Shown here: positions 22,250 to 34,449 of the stretch, in pieces | Position numbering within the stretch: position 1 is the first letter of the stretch | Layout of the letters: each line of letters opens with the position of its first letter | Assembly: GCA_958510875.1 (NCBI GenBank) | Contig: OY294068.1 | Coordinates: 181,381,411-181,445,410, forward strand | Direction of reading: 5' to 3' | From: Endomychus coccineus | Lineage: Eukaryota; Arthropoda; Insecta; Coleoptera; Endomychidae | Length of the DNA stretch: 64,000 nt | Program-made: the position numbers and the translations under genes | The notes under the pieces: generated by a model | Told to the model about the DNA's origin: nothing | What the model saw: only the letters and a program-made list of their open reading frames with translations | Databases searched by the model: none

Positions 22250-23369
22250 GGAGACCTAATTATCATCTCTTGGTAAATTAAAAATTATCTTAAAAATGGG
22301 GTTGAAAATAGGGACTAAATGAAGGGAGACGTAGGTTGGCAATTATCGAACTTGATTAAAAACGGAATAGTGACAATACTGATATATGGAAAAGTCCCCA
22401 AGCTAATTAGTAGCTTGGTAATTCATGATTCAAATTCATTCTAAAATCCCAATGCCATAGTAACGAATTAGGGCAACTACCTCCAACCCGTATGCTGCTG
22501 GTTCAACTTTTCTGCAAATAATAACTGGAATAAAGTTTCAGGAACTAGTAAACTCTCATTCACAATGTTTGATATGATATGTCGTCTGTAACATTTCCCC
22601 GATCACCGTTCCAGAACTCATTTCTCTTGCATAGTTAACTTGTGTATTTATTTCCAAAGTGTAGTACGAAGTTATTTGGGCTTCGAGACACCTTAAATAT
22701 TTCAGTTTTACATGCATCAGTGAGCCAATTTCTATTAGCCTGCGGCCCCCGCCTGTCAAATACCGAACGGGGAATATCGTTGAGGTTAACTTTAATCGCA
22801 ATTTTCGATATTATCCCAAGGCAGTTTCCTTATACGATTAAATTAACTCAAAGTTTACCACTTAAATAATTAAAAATCGTATTAATCGGTATTATTTATT
22901 TCGATAGGGAAAATATCCTTTGAATGCAAATTAATTGCAGCAATAATCGAGTACAAAAGGTAAAAGTTATATTTAAAAAGGAAACAAAGACTGAAAAACC
23001 TTCCCTTATCCTGAAAGACTTTGTAACTGGGTAATCCCAGAATAGGAAACATCAAGACATTGAACCTGAAACATGATAAATGAGCAAATATGGGCAACAA
23101 AGAATGTAGAAAATGAAACATGGATAATCAGAAGAAATAGAATAAGTAATAAAAGAATTACAAATTGCAATCTTCAGTTGTTTGAACTAGTAACAATCAG
23201 AACGAAAACTTTGTAACTTTAATATAAAGCATTTCTTTTATAAATTAATTTCTAGTGATAATAGGTAAGCAGCATAGACAAATAAGAAGGTAAACCTTGA
23301 ACATGGGTTTTGATAGTCATTGTTTGGTTACGACGGACGAAGACGTAAACTATTTAATAATGATTTATG

Positions 23370-23370
<1 letters not shown>
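22250..23370. other. No confident feature
   Basis: The minus frame at 22556-22801 (GSLMHVKLKYLRCLEAQI) has protein-like composition, but no family or splice support was recognised. The rest is AT-rich and non-coding. Confidence 0.25.
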
Positions 23371-24105
<735 letters not shown>

Positions 24106-24289
24106 GATATGTAGTATCTTTAGATATTTCATATCAAATATGTTTTTATATAGATTGGATTTGTTGATCTTGCATGTTAACTTCTTGGTGACATACTCTC
24201 CACCTCAAACGATTGTCAATTACAATTCCTGTGTATTATCGATATTGTTTTTTGATTGAACTCATGTTTTGAAAGTTACTTTTTATTTG

Positions 24290-24770
24290 TAGGACATCGT
24301 AGGCAGGTAGGATTTGATTTGAGAAAGGTACAAAGAACGTCTCATCATAGTTAATTGTTAAAAGTCTATCCCCAAAATAATCTACCATATTTACGAGGTC
24401 TTGCTTCACTCTGTGCTCTTAGTTTGTTCAAGTACTATCTTGGTAAAGTATAACAGTATCATTGGCTAAACTCATGACACTTCCTTCACTGGTTGTTTTG
24501 GAGAGTTCGTTAATATATACATTGAACGATAATGGTCCCGAAACTGTTCCTTGTGGCACACCGAATAGAATACGAAGTTTAGTTTAACATTGATTTAACA
24601 CTGCTGTTAAAAAGATAGATTTACATGATGTCCACGTAAACTAATGTTTGCTGATGTTACGATCAGTGTAATGATGAGGCTAACCTCATCGAATGCTTCT
24701 GCCAAATCAACGAAGATACAGAGGCAAGGTTTGTTATGATCTAGTGAATGATAAAGCACCCAATTTTCCA
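24290..24770 (-). mobile_element. Non-LTR reverse transcriptase fragment
   Basis: The minus strand reads LCIFVDLAEAFDEVS, the palm Asp block. It continues with GVPQGTVSGPLSFNVYINEL and LANDTVILY (normally FADDTVILY; the first catalytic Asp is Asn). Frames are broken and both ends are missing. Confidence 0.8.
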
Positions 24771-24779
24771 ATTGGGCGC

Positions 24780-25937
24780 TAAATTAGCACTACATTTTGG
24801 AACATTTCAGTAGTAATTGTACCCACTTTGATTCGTTTGCCTGAATGATCTGATCCTTTGTGCAAATCAGATAAAATGAAACTCGTTGTTGCTCATTGAT
24901 TTAAGATAGTATTCTTCGTGTGAAATCAATAAACGCATATCAATCATCGTAATACCGAATAAATACCTGGTTAGGCACATGTCGCATGATTATAATGGAT
25001 CAAGATTACTCAAGGAGTTTCATGATAGATCTAATATTGTTTCATTGTTAAAATGAAATACCTTCACTTGATCACAGCATGAATAAAAACGTATATATCG
25101 TTATTCACACGTTAACCTGAAAGGAATATTCAATTGAGCGTGAATTCAAAAATTGGTTTGAATAACTTCTTTGAAAGGTGTTAGTAGAATACCCTTGTTT
25201 ATTTTCCATTTGCTTGTAGTATTTCTATTCAGGTGACCTATTGTGTTACACCGCCATTAGCATTGTGAGAGATGCGTTGTTTGCAATAATCGGACGATTT
25301 CCTTCAACTTGTACGCCTTTATGGACGTTACTAAATTATACGGTTACTTGCCTTTATTTAGATTTCCTAAATGTATATACCCATGTCGGTTGAGTACCGA
25401 ATTGTGTATTACAATGTAACATTGAACTGGTTGAAGTATACTACTTATTGTACCTGCTTATTTAGGACCACCGCAAACGCAGACCATGATAGTTATTCAG
25501 GGTATTAGAACTTACAGCGGAACTGTTCCCATTTTATGAGGGGTCGTTGAAGTTAACTCATTAATTTTTTAAACAGCTTGAGTCGAATATTTCAAGCAGT
25601 TCAAATTATGAAGTCATACACAGTAAAAAATTTGACCGGTGTAAACTTTCACACCCTTAACTTCGATAATACACTGTATGGATTTGTATTGAATTCGCAA
25701 ATGGTTAAAACAGCACCTATCGACCGATCAGCTCACTACTTTACGAGCTCAGTTCAGTCAGTTCCTCCCGCATTGGCCTTGTGTCGTACATAGTCAAACC
25801 CGCCATTTTGCTGCTGAAAAATTTTTCATTGCATGTGTACTGACTTTTCACAGTAGACACATTGAATATGGATCAGGTTAGTTGTTTACGTGCCTTTATC
25901 AGTATCTTGCTCTTAGTCGATAGAGTGAAGTGAAATA
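24780..25937. other. No gene; one TE terminus
   Basis: Near 25619 is ACACAGTAAAAAATTTGACC, the inverted counterpart of the end of the GGTGT element at 29020. It may be a solitary terminus. 25800-25937 could be the promoter and 5' leader of the small gene that follows. Nothing else was recognised. Confidence 0.35.
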
Positions 25938-25982
25938 ATGTCGCTTTTTATCAAAGTTGAATCCCATAACCTCCAAAAGTGA
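25938..25982 (+). promoter_or_regulatory. Upstream ORF touching the start of the small gene
   Basis: A 14-codon ORF (MSLFIKVESHNLQK) ends in TGA at 25980-25982. The next codon, in the same frame, is the ATG of the following gene. Either it is a regulatory upstream ORF, or the stop is a substitution or readthrough codon inside a longer first exon. Confidence 0.35.
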
Positions 25983-26028
25983 ATGTGTTTGGACAAAAAT
26001 AAGGAATATAAAGACTTCATTCTGAAAG
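25983..26028 (+). CDS. Small acidic protein gene, exon 1
   Basis: Exon 1 encodes MCLDKNKEYKDFILK plus the first base of a Gly codon and stops at a strong donor (GAAAG then GTAAGAG). The phase-1 end fits the acceptor at 27338. The joined product is 71 residues, acidic, with no signal peptide, membrane segment or recognised domain. I do not recognise the family, so no function is proposed. The start is the first ATG after an in-frame TGA. Confidence 0.5.
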
Positions 26029-27337
26029 GTAAGAGTTTCATATTCATAATTTTTATACTTAGGTAGGTATATGCACATCTATGTACATCTGAATTGTGTC
26101 ATAACGAAATCCTTGGCATGTATATTTTCATATTATATACACGACATACACGAATTCGCTATTGGGTTACAACTTGGGAATTTGGTTTGTGATCATGCGC
26201 AGTTAGGATCATGTTCTATTAAAACAAATGGTACCAAAAAATTGTGGTTGCTGATGCTAAATAGAATAAGAAATTAGAAATTGAGAGAGGATGATTGAGA
26301 AGATGAAAGATAACGAGACGTCCACTTCAGTGTTGCTGTGGCTACGAGCTTTTACGTACGAAACCGTTTTGCCTAATTCTATATAACTACTATAAAATAC
26401 AGTGGTGACAACTAACAGCTGTCCGATTTTATTGGTTTCACCATGTTCCAGCAAATAAGGCAACTCATTTGTCTTTTCTACATAGACAATACAGTTGTTC
26501 AGTACTAATGCCTCTTGTATCTAATGGGGTTATGGATGTTGACAGTTTTGACAAAATGTAAATAAATACTTAACAGGGAAACAAAGACCTCAAAATCAAT
26601 AATCGTCCATTTATTAATCAAATGTTAATCACCATACATTACTTTTCTAGAAGAAAATATAAATCGTATAAATAATATGCACATGAACAATATGTGCACA
26701 TGAAATACAGAACAACTATAAATTGAACAAAGTAAACAGTCAAAGCACAGTATAATATACTGTGGTGAAAGTGGTATATGGTGCAAAACTTTTCAGGTTG
26801 TTTTGTCTTTGCACAGAACAATTGAGCTTAATTATTTGCCGAAACATTGCAGTTTGAACTGTTTGTCGCCAATATTTTTTATTGTCACTGTACCATAACC
26901 TAACTTTCAATTATTGAAACACTTAACCTAACTCGGCCTAGATTCACTTCTTGTCTTGAATCAACCATTTTTAATGAAAGGAGGTTTGAGAAATATAAAA
27001 TGAGATCTCACTAGAAATCGAACCCAAGTGGCCTTGTTACCAACGCCAATCGACATTGACATTTGTTGAGGCAATGCCGATTGGCGTTGGTAATAAGCCG
27101 TCTGACTAAGGTACTCCAAATTGCAGTAGCGAAGTTCGAAACTGGACGGTAATCTTGGGTATTGCAGCACATGCACACTGGCGAGACCTTCTGAAAGATA
27201 ACCTAAGTCGATTCACTTGGGGAGAAATCAGTTCAAGTTATTTCATTCATGTTTGTTTTTATAAGCAAACATTTTCTTGGAAAACCATTTATTGAGATAT
27301 TTATCATATTATTGGGCACTGTCATCTTCATTTTCAG
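26029..27337 (+). other. Intron of the small acidic protein gene
   Basis: It begins GTAAGAG and ends TGTCATCTTCATTTTCAG, a good polypyrimidine tract. It contains a strong hairpin at 27032-27097, with box B-like GGGTTCGATTTC on the minus strand. No other gene signal was seen. Confidence 0.5.
27032..27097. repeat. Hairpin with 20-bp arms
   Basis: CTTGTTACCAACGCCAATCG pairs with CGATTGGCGTTGGTAATAAG. The inner bases CATTG/CAATG extend the stem. On the minus strand GGGTTCGATTTC next to it resembles a tRNA B box, so it could be a folded SINE remnant. Confidence 0.7.
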
Positions 27338-27507
27338 GTCTTGAAAAATTTGCCATGAACCTCTCCAAATCAGAAGAAACAACTGTATCCGAATATGAAG
27401 GGACTGGTGAGACTGGCTGTCTCATTGATGAGGACGAATTTTCAAACCTCCTGGAGCAGGCGGAGAAAGGATTTAAATTCAAAATAATTGAATGCGTGGA
27501 GAACTGA
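27338..27507 (+). CDS. Small acidic protein gene, terminal exon
   Basis: After the acceptor TTTTCAG the frame opens with LEKFAMNLSKSEETTVSEYE, then an acidic stretch LIDEDEFSNLLEQAEKGF, and ends KFKIIECVEN-stop. Splice phase agrees with exon 1. Coding character is supported by the consensus acceptor, the frame running to a single stop, and possible polyadenylation signals downstream (AATAAA near 27725). The family is unknown. If the gene is real, it is the only apparently intact host-type coding sequence between the Kif26 exons and the right end of the window. Confidence 0.5.
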
Positions 27508-28440
27508 CACCGAATGAACATAAATTATTCAATTAATTCCTTGGTAAACTGAATCTCTTAACTCGTAGAAGTAATGAATATAACAAATTATTTATTTTCC
27601 GAAAATCAGACCTTCATAACCTTTTTGATTTATTGAAAAATATGTACATCTGGAAGTGGTGCAATAGTATAAATATGTGGGTTCATCTAGCAACGCTAGA
27701 TGTTGTGGATTCTAATCTTAAAAAATAAAAGAATAGATAGAAAAGTACGCAAGAATGTATTTCGAAAGCCTAGGAAGCCTAAATTATGTAACTGTGTACC
27801 CATTTAACCGATGCTATATCTCTAACCGTTTCTAAAACTCCTGTACCTATGTAACAGGCTGTTTTTTTTGTAAATATTCCTACGTTTCAATAATGTATTT
27901 TGAAATTTAAATAAGATATCTTATTATTTCGCTTCTAAATAGGTAAAATATTATATTAACATTTTTTTGTGTAACTATTCAAAAATAAAAGATATTTATA
28001 TATAAGTTACATTATTCTTTGCTATTTTTAAACTGATCAAATTTTTGAAGTCCACAAAAATAATCAGATCATGAGTTCTTAGCTGCTATCGCAATCTAAT
28101 GGCGAAAAGGCTAAATTAGGTTTTGAAGAAACACAACAGTGACAATGATATGATTCTGAATACTTTTGTGGTCTCTTTATATATTTAGTCCTCTCTTCTC
28201 CAATATAGAAAATGTCCCGCCAATCTCAAAAATTGTGGTTTACTGAATCTAATAACCTTTCATAATTTTTTTTCTCGAGAAATGTTATTGTATTACACCA
28301 TAATTGATTTGTTATTTTGATAACGTAACTTGAGCTAAAAAAAATTTGCTTGTGTGAAATTCAATATCAATTTGTTTCACAACTGAAATGATCATTTTGG
28401 TACAAAAATATGAACTTATTTTCAGCTTACATTTAGTTTT
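27508..28440. other. Downstream region without a recognised gene
   Basis: AT-rich. Polyadenylation-like AATAAA motifs near 27725 and 27985 may terminate the small gene. Confidence 0.35.
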
Positions 28441-28539
28441 TTATTCTTGTCACATATGATTGAACTAGTAAATAAATGGAGAAAATATTATTGGTACCAA
28501 TTTAGCAACTATAATATGTCGCCACTTCATTTGGTGTAT

Positions 28540-29025
28540 ACATTCATAGCAATTTTTGGTGTTAAAATGACCACAAGAGATGAGTTGCACACTCTATTTG
28601 GTGTCAAAAATTCGAACTTTCATCAGTGTTGAATCGACCATCTAAGATGAGTTCCATACTCCATATGGTGTAAAATATAAATAATTGATAGTGTAAGATT
28701 TACCATTTTTAATAGTTGTGTACTCTGTTTGGTGTTAAAAATCGACACCGTGAACGTTGAATTCGCATTATATCTGGTGAAAAAAATGCACCATAAGGTG
28801 CTCTTCATACACCGCAAAAGTTATGTTTTTACACCTCCTCGGAGTCAAATTAACACTTCAGAATTTCAAATTTGAACAATTACTGGTGTAAATATATTCA
28901 CCGCTGAATGTCAATTGAACACTGCTTATATGGTGTTGATTTTACACCAAATTGGTGTGGATAAATCTGGACCACGCGTGGTGTTATTTTGGTGTCAAAT
29001 TTCGCTTCGATTTTTTACTGTGTAA
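28540..29025. repeat. GGTGT-rich element with ATTTTTTACTGTGT terminus
   Basis: Many copies of TTTGGTGT(N)AAA and its complement TTTACACC are spread over about 480 bp. The right end is ATTTTTTACTGTGT, complement of the ACACAGTAAAAAAT near 25619. The organisation suggests a non-autonomous DNA element with subterminal repeats. It is non-coding. Confidence 0.6.
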
Positions 29026-29079
29026 CGTAATATTTTAGTCTTTCATTTCAATTATAACTGAGGACCAATTACTGTTATA

Positions 29080-29875
29080 CAGGGTGACCCAGGGTTAAAT
29101 CACCAAAAGGTTTTTTTTCTATAAGCATGCATCCTAACTTTATTAGTTTTTTAGCTTTTAATTAATTACACAAAAACATACTGGTTTATTTCGATACAAC
29201 TCGGCATGGTTAATTGCGATAATAAGGGTCATATTTTAATGTAATATTAAATGGAATTAGTAATTCTAATGGCGTTCCTGAGGATATTTTGATCAATATT
29301 AGTACAAATCATTGCACGCCACTGTTTTCTGTATATTTATTTTTGTTTTATTATACATTAAGCAACCAAAACTATAATTTTTTCTCTATCTCTCGTCTCG
29401 TTTCATTTTGAAGACCAAGCATGTAATAGGAAAAAATGCATTTCAACAAAAAACAGATGAAAGACAACAATTGAGAGTTTATTTGTGTCAAAGTTGACAG
29501 CATGTCTCATGTTCACTTATTAATACGAGTTTTAATTCATTTTAGATGCGTTTATGCGTAGTCTGCAGAATCAATAATGATTTGTCCTAATATCTATTCG
29601 ATTGCCCCCCGGGACGGCACTGGAATTATCAATTTTGTTCTAATCACATTAAATGCAACCTTTTATTAACGCAAATAGGCATGCAAAGTTTTATCAAAAT
29701 CAACCGAAAGGTTTTTATGTAGGTAATTAATAAAGAACTGACTTTTTCTAAAAACCTTGACACCCTGCATCTCAAAAACGAAGCAAGTTAGGACACATGC
29801 TTATTGGAAAGAAAATCTCATTTTTCCCAAGAAATCGATCCTAAACATTTGGCGGTTTAACCTTGGGTCACCCTC
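29080..29875. mobile_element. TA-flanked inverted-repeat element (Tc1/mariner-like MITE)
   Basis: The left end TACAGGGTGACCCAGGGTTA pairs with the right end AACCTTGGGTCACCCTCTA, both flanked by TA. Homology of the arms extends inward to ATAAGCATG and TCCTAACTT. The roughly 800-bp body has no transposase. TA flanks suggest a Tc1/mariner-type transposase acted on it. Confidence 0.75.
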
Positions 29876-30014
29876 TATAATAATCGGTCACCAATACTTA
29901 GTTGATAATAATGATAATAATAATATGTAACAAAAAATGTTTCGAACCAAAAGAATATATTCCGGATTTCCAATGAATTTATAATGTAATGAACATCTCA
30001 CAAAGTAACTCAGT

Positions 30015-30278
30015 TCAGTATTTATAGTGATACCTTTTGGGGTTAAATTGAATGGACATAAATATACAAGGATTTCATCAACTGCACTTAATAAACATAT
30101 AAAGAACACAAACCATTCATTTAACCTCCACAATACAAACATTTTGAATATTGAAAATAATAATGATAAACGTTTGATATTAGAAAGTATGCAAATTAAG
30201 GAAAACAATTGTGTTATTGGTAAAATTGATTTCAATCTTCCAAAACTTCATAATAATCTGATTCAAAGATATCCGTGA
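30015..30278 (+). pseudogene. Penelope-like endonuclease C-terminal fragment
   Basis: The frame reads SSTALNKHIKNTNHSFNLHN, then TNILNIENNNDKRLILESMQ and LPKLHNNLIQRYP-stop. The spacing of H, then H, then E-N-x-x-x-K-R-x-x-x-E matches the GIY-YIG domain end of Penelope-like elements, where the final Glu is in the catalytic region. Upstream parts are missing. Confidence 0.5.
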
Positions 30279-30429
30279 TCAGATATTTTGAACCTGATTT
30301 TGATAAAATCAGTTAAAATTTAAGTGGACAAAGGGTGATATTGTATAGTAAATCATATAATGAAAACATCCTAACCATCTGATTGATGGATAGATTTTAC
30401 CAATCAGAGAGAATCATAATAATCCAGAC

Positions 30430-31240
30430 TGCGCGATACAACCACTAAACCTTATTTTTATAATTAATGTTACTGCAGTCGAGAAACAAGGTTCCATAAT
30501 ATCAACATTATTTGTGGGGTATACCATATGATTTGTATAGTAATGTTTATAATTACACCCAATAGGGATTGTTCGACATATTCTAATTATCATATTGATT
30601 GAAACTTAATCGAAATTGACTAATTCTGCTATTTATATTATAAATTATAGTTACAATAAATATGTTGATTATGAATTCATGAATCACTTATTTTGTTGAT
30701 TGGGTAATTATACTTATCAGTGGAAGCATTCATCTATGAATAGAAATATTCCATCATTATAGCAGAATATTATTCCTAAAAATCTAGAGAATGTTCTCAT
30801 ATTCAAATTACAGATGGGAGTATGGCAGTAGCCGGCTCGTAAGTTATGAAAGATGGTGTGCGTAAGAAAAAATCGCTTATTTGGCTCAAAATAGTGTCAC
30901 ATACTTCCTCATCATGACCGGCGCAATATATGACGATTTTCTTCTATAACTTGGTTATACTTAATTTTATGTCGTAAATGGGCGTCGTCTAACTGTTCAC
31001 ATATGTCCACTTTGCCTAGAAAACTGAAATTTATGCATGTGAGAAACGGAATTTTCGTGTTTCTTTGCGATGTTTTCCTAATGATTCAACACCCTCGTTT
31101 ATTCCACTAACCTCTTTCTTAAAAATTAGGCACATAAAACAAAATATTTTATTTGTTACTGGGCATCCACACATCCACTCGTATTCTTCATAGATATTCT
31201 TGTTGATAGTCTATTCTAAGTTCGGGTTTTACTTGTGGAA
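30430..31240. other. No recognised feature
   Basis: AT-rich, non-coding by inspection. Confidence 0.35.
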
Positions 31241-31242
31241 GT

Positions 31243-31720
31243 TTAGTTTATTTGAACATCAGGAATAGGCCTTCCTTTCTTTCCAGTCAAAAGTTCTTCC
31301 TCAAATGGTAGCGGGTCTTTCAAAAGAATTTGCACACAATTAACTTCCATCGTTGATAATAGACGCATTTCAGACTTCATGTCTTCGAATTGAATTGGCA
31401 CACTGTACACTATGAAGTTTACTGGAGATACGTTGCCTGGTGCCTCAAACCGACGGTATAAGCGCATATGGCGAAGATAATCATATTCAGCCGAATCATA
31501 CTTGAAATAGGTACACTTCAGAACGTTCCCCGAAACATAATTTTGAGCGTTAGCATTCCGCCTGAAGTGTGGCATAAAATAATGCACTGAATTACATGAG
31601 AATATGTTTCTGTATTTACCTTGGTGGTTGGGGCACGTTCTCTGTGCCCTTTAGTACCAGTCCTCACTGGATTATGGGATAAAGTTTCATATTCTTCAAA
31701 AGATATTTTATTCCTGTTAT
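31243..31720 (-). other. Unidentified coding-like segment
   Basis: The minus frame is open for about 135 codons from a stop near 31650 to a stop at 31243. It contains YDSAEYDYLRHMRLYRRFEA, then PGNVSPVNFIVYSVPIQFED and LLKDPLPFEEELLTGKKGRP. A second frame upstream (31620-31720) reads KISFEEYETLSHNP and ends at a perfect donor (ACCAAG then GTAAAT), but its phase does not fit the next acceptor (TTCAG at about 31563). Composition is strongly protein-like. I do not recognise the family. It could be a host exon or part of an unfamiliar transposon. Confidence 0.35.
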
Positions 31721-31789
31721 TAAAGACATTATTTTATTGAAAAACTGTATTCATAAAGTCTATCTTTCCAGTATAATTTTATCGTCAAT

Positions 31790-32340
31790 AAGATGAAATT
31801 AGTTTGATAACGTCCAAGAAATGATGTCCTCAAGCGATCCTTAAATCGAGAACGCATAGAGGATCAGAAAGTCAATTAAGCAATCGCTTAATCTAACGCT
31901 ATGGAAAAATTACAAATCAGCTGAAAAGGGATCTTTTACCGACCGAATAAGCGAGGCTAACGAGAACGAACAAGATCGTGTGCAGGTGGAGGGTCTAGAA
32001 ACGTGGAGATTCCAGTCGCTGACAAGCAGATAGTTTGGTGACATGGAAGTGCTGATTTGAAAGATCGATTCCTACGCGGAAATTGGGTTTGTCGATAGCA
32101 CAGATAAGTGGGAAGTTTAGCTTAGAAGATGTTCCAGAATGTACGGGCTAAATATAGGTTGCTGAACGCGATGTGTTGCTTATGAAACTGATTTTAATGT
32201 TAATTCCGTTTATATAAACAAACGGCGAGACGCTTCTAGAGAAAGTTAAGAAGTTTGAAGGAAAACCGTCGTGTTTCCTCAGGGTAATTACCTATTGTAC
32301 AATTACAACTCAAGTTGAAGTGTCTGTGAAACCTCATTAC
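31790..32340. other. No recognised feature
   Basis: Slightly more GC-rich than its surroundings, but no supported reading frame or repeat. Confidence 0.3.
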
Positions 32341-32890
32341 TGAATATTCTCATCATCCATTGCTATGATTAATACCGACAATAAAAAAGGTCCAAGCTGG
32401 ATTTGCAGCTAGGGAGATAGTGAGTAGTGTTCTTGTATTGATTGACAACTTTTTAAAGTCGAAGGTGATGAGAGACGAATCATAAATCAGACAGCAGCAA
32501 GTTGATAGTGGGATCTTATTTGATATGTTAGGATATATTTGGTTTATTTTTCCCAATGTAAAGGATTATTATTCATCTAGTAGTTAATGGAATCAGCTAT
32601 AATCGCATTCCAAAATAATATTCACTAGTACTGGACTATAGATATGAATAGTAAATCAATAATGGGCCAATCACAGATCCGTGAGATACGTCTAACCTCA
32701 TCTACATATTGCGAAAAATTCGAACCGAATTTATTCTGAGTTTATGATCAGGAATACAATATAAATCCCAACAAATCACCTCGGATACCATAGTGTTCCA
32801 ATTTAGCTAGAAGACGGAATTTGGAAACTGTATCAAAGGCTTTATCCAAGTCCAAGTATATCACGTCAATTGATATGGTATGATCCCGAG
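32340..32890 (-). mobile_element. Non-LTR reverse transcriptase fragment
   Basis: The minus strand at 32760-32880 reads VIYLDLDKAFDTVSKFRLLA and EHYGIRGDLLGFI, the palm block with the first catalytic Asp. Further on, a degraded ICDWPII stands where GSVLGPLLF is expected. The remaining part to 32340 is probably its continuation but has no clear motif. Confidence 0.7.
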
Positions 32891-33270
32891 TCAGTCAGGT
32901 TGGAAAGGTGATGAGAGAGCGAACAAGCTGACCAGTTTGGACTGTTGTCGGAACGCCCATGCTGGTATTCGAATCTTGTCGAACCATCGGAATGATCAAC
33001 ATGCCTCATCATGAAGAAGCATTGATGACTGCCGAACTGCCAAAGCGCTGCTAGGCATAGAGTTAGACCCAAGGGCAAGCGAGGTACTCCCGCTGAGTAG
33101 TTAAGGCATCAGGTTAATCTCCGTGATCTATGCAGGTCCTGGAAATCTGACGAAATTTAGACATATGCTAGGGAAGTACACTCCCTTCTTCAAGATATGC
33201 GAGGGAGACAAAATGTAGTCGTCAATCCACTTTCATTCTCTGAATATCCTGCGATCATTTGAACCAAGTT
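32880..33270 (+). mobile_element. RNase H and tail of a non-LTR element
   Basis: Plus-strand frames read RKGDERANKL, then AKALLGIELDPRASEVLPLS, and NLTKFRHMLG with FFKICEGDK. This corresponds to the GNE-x-AD block and the 'LTGH..L..HL...C..C' tail of RNase H-bearing LINEs. It is badly degraded and opposed to the minus-strand fragment at its left. Confidence 0.45.
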
Positions 33271-33524
33271 GATCTGACTAGGTCAAGGGATCATCACGGC
33301 CAATAACATGAATGCCCTGACCGTAAAGCTGATCTTAGGATTCTGTCAAGCAGCGTGGGTATCCAAAAACCTTATAAGAAACGTAGTGAGGGATTGTGTA
33401 CAAGGGTCTTATGCTATGTGTTCTGACTTTCGTAATAAGCCTGTTACTATCATAACAAATACCAATACCAATCGTATCATCGTAGCCAATGTCCAATCTT
33501 CCATTCATAAAAGTAGATTTAGAC

Positions 33525-33725
33525 CTACCAGTTAGGAATAATATAATGCTCAAACGCAAACATACTGCCAATCATGATGCCTTCCATTATTTTATCTTCG
33601 ACGGACGTGAGGCTTATTTGACGATAGTCTTCAGCTAATAATTTATTTCTTTTTTGTGTACAGCAACAACATATACTGAGATCTAATTCGAACTTTTCTT
33701 CTCCTAGAGATAATTTTTTGGTCAT
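33525..33725 (-). mobile_element. Non-LTR reverse transcriptase N-terminal fragment
   Basis: The minus frame reads TQKRNKLLAEDYRQISLTSV then EDKIMEGIM, equivalent to the 'HKKGD...NYRPISLTSV..KI.E' block at the start of the RT domain. No neighbouring RT block continues it. Confidence 0.65.
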
Positions 33726-33879
33726 TTTCTCAGATGCAGTACCGTACTTGAAAACGGCCGGGCAAAATTTGAAAATATTATATCCGTACGTGATACATGT
33801 GACATGTCTTGCTCAAATAGGGTTGCTGACATTTTCCTCTTGTAAATAGTTCAATTTCCAACGTGAAAAAAATCTTCCT

Positions 33880-34440
33880 CAAAGTGTCTATAAGGGTTCA
33901 GTTCTTTAGAGAAAAACTACCAAACACTGTTTTTACAAGGTGACCACTTGGTTGGAAGCCGCTTTCTTATTGTGAGAATTTCTGTCAAATAAAAGATCTA
34001 CTTTCAGAATTGTCTGTCGAATTTTCCCAATCCCTAACTGATGTTGAAAAATTATTCGAAAACAAAAACCAATTATAGCTTTGTTTCTAGAACAATAAGA
34101 CAAATGGAGGAATCCAATTTGCTATTAACCCGAAGTGTAGAAATAGTAAAACAATCTGAGGAGCTTTCCAAGACATCGCAGGCAAAATGGAGGTCACCAT
34201 TTTTCAAAAATTCGATAATGTAATGGATAATAATGTAGATTCTTAGCCAAGTAGCTAATATTTTAGAAGGAAAATTTACTAAATCCATCAATTTGGATTC
34301 TGTAATATTAGGCAATTTTGAAAACGCCGGTTGATGTGGAAAGGAGTTTTTCCATTTATACATTTTTATATTCTGACAGGAGAAAAACATTTTTCAATTG
34401 AGAGCATCGAGAAACATTTAGTAGTTCACGGTTTTCACAA
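33880..34440 (+). pseudogene. hAT-like transposase C-terminal remnant
   Basis: After an in-frame VTTWLEAA the frame shifts to SYCENFCQIKDLLSELSVEF. It continues VEKLFENKNQ, then (34041-34223) FVSRTIRQMEESNLLLTRSV and EELSKTSQAKW, then VANILEGKFTKS and further fragments to 34440. The order (TRW-like motif, YxxEN, a 'SQxxF' block, then 'I..LE...L..SI.IV') resembles the C-terminal region of CGGBP1-type hAT transposases. The catalytic part is not present. Confidence 0.45.
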
Positions 34441-34449
34441 CTAACGACA

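Noticed and set aside
22556..22869. Overlapping frames on both strands
   Set aside because: Neither strand gives a known domain; low-confidence mention only.
25860..25880. Alternative first exon ATGGATCAG with donor GTTAGT
   Set aside because: Its phase-0 end does not fit the phase-1 acceptor at 27338, which would give an early stop; the exon at 25983-26028 fits.
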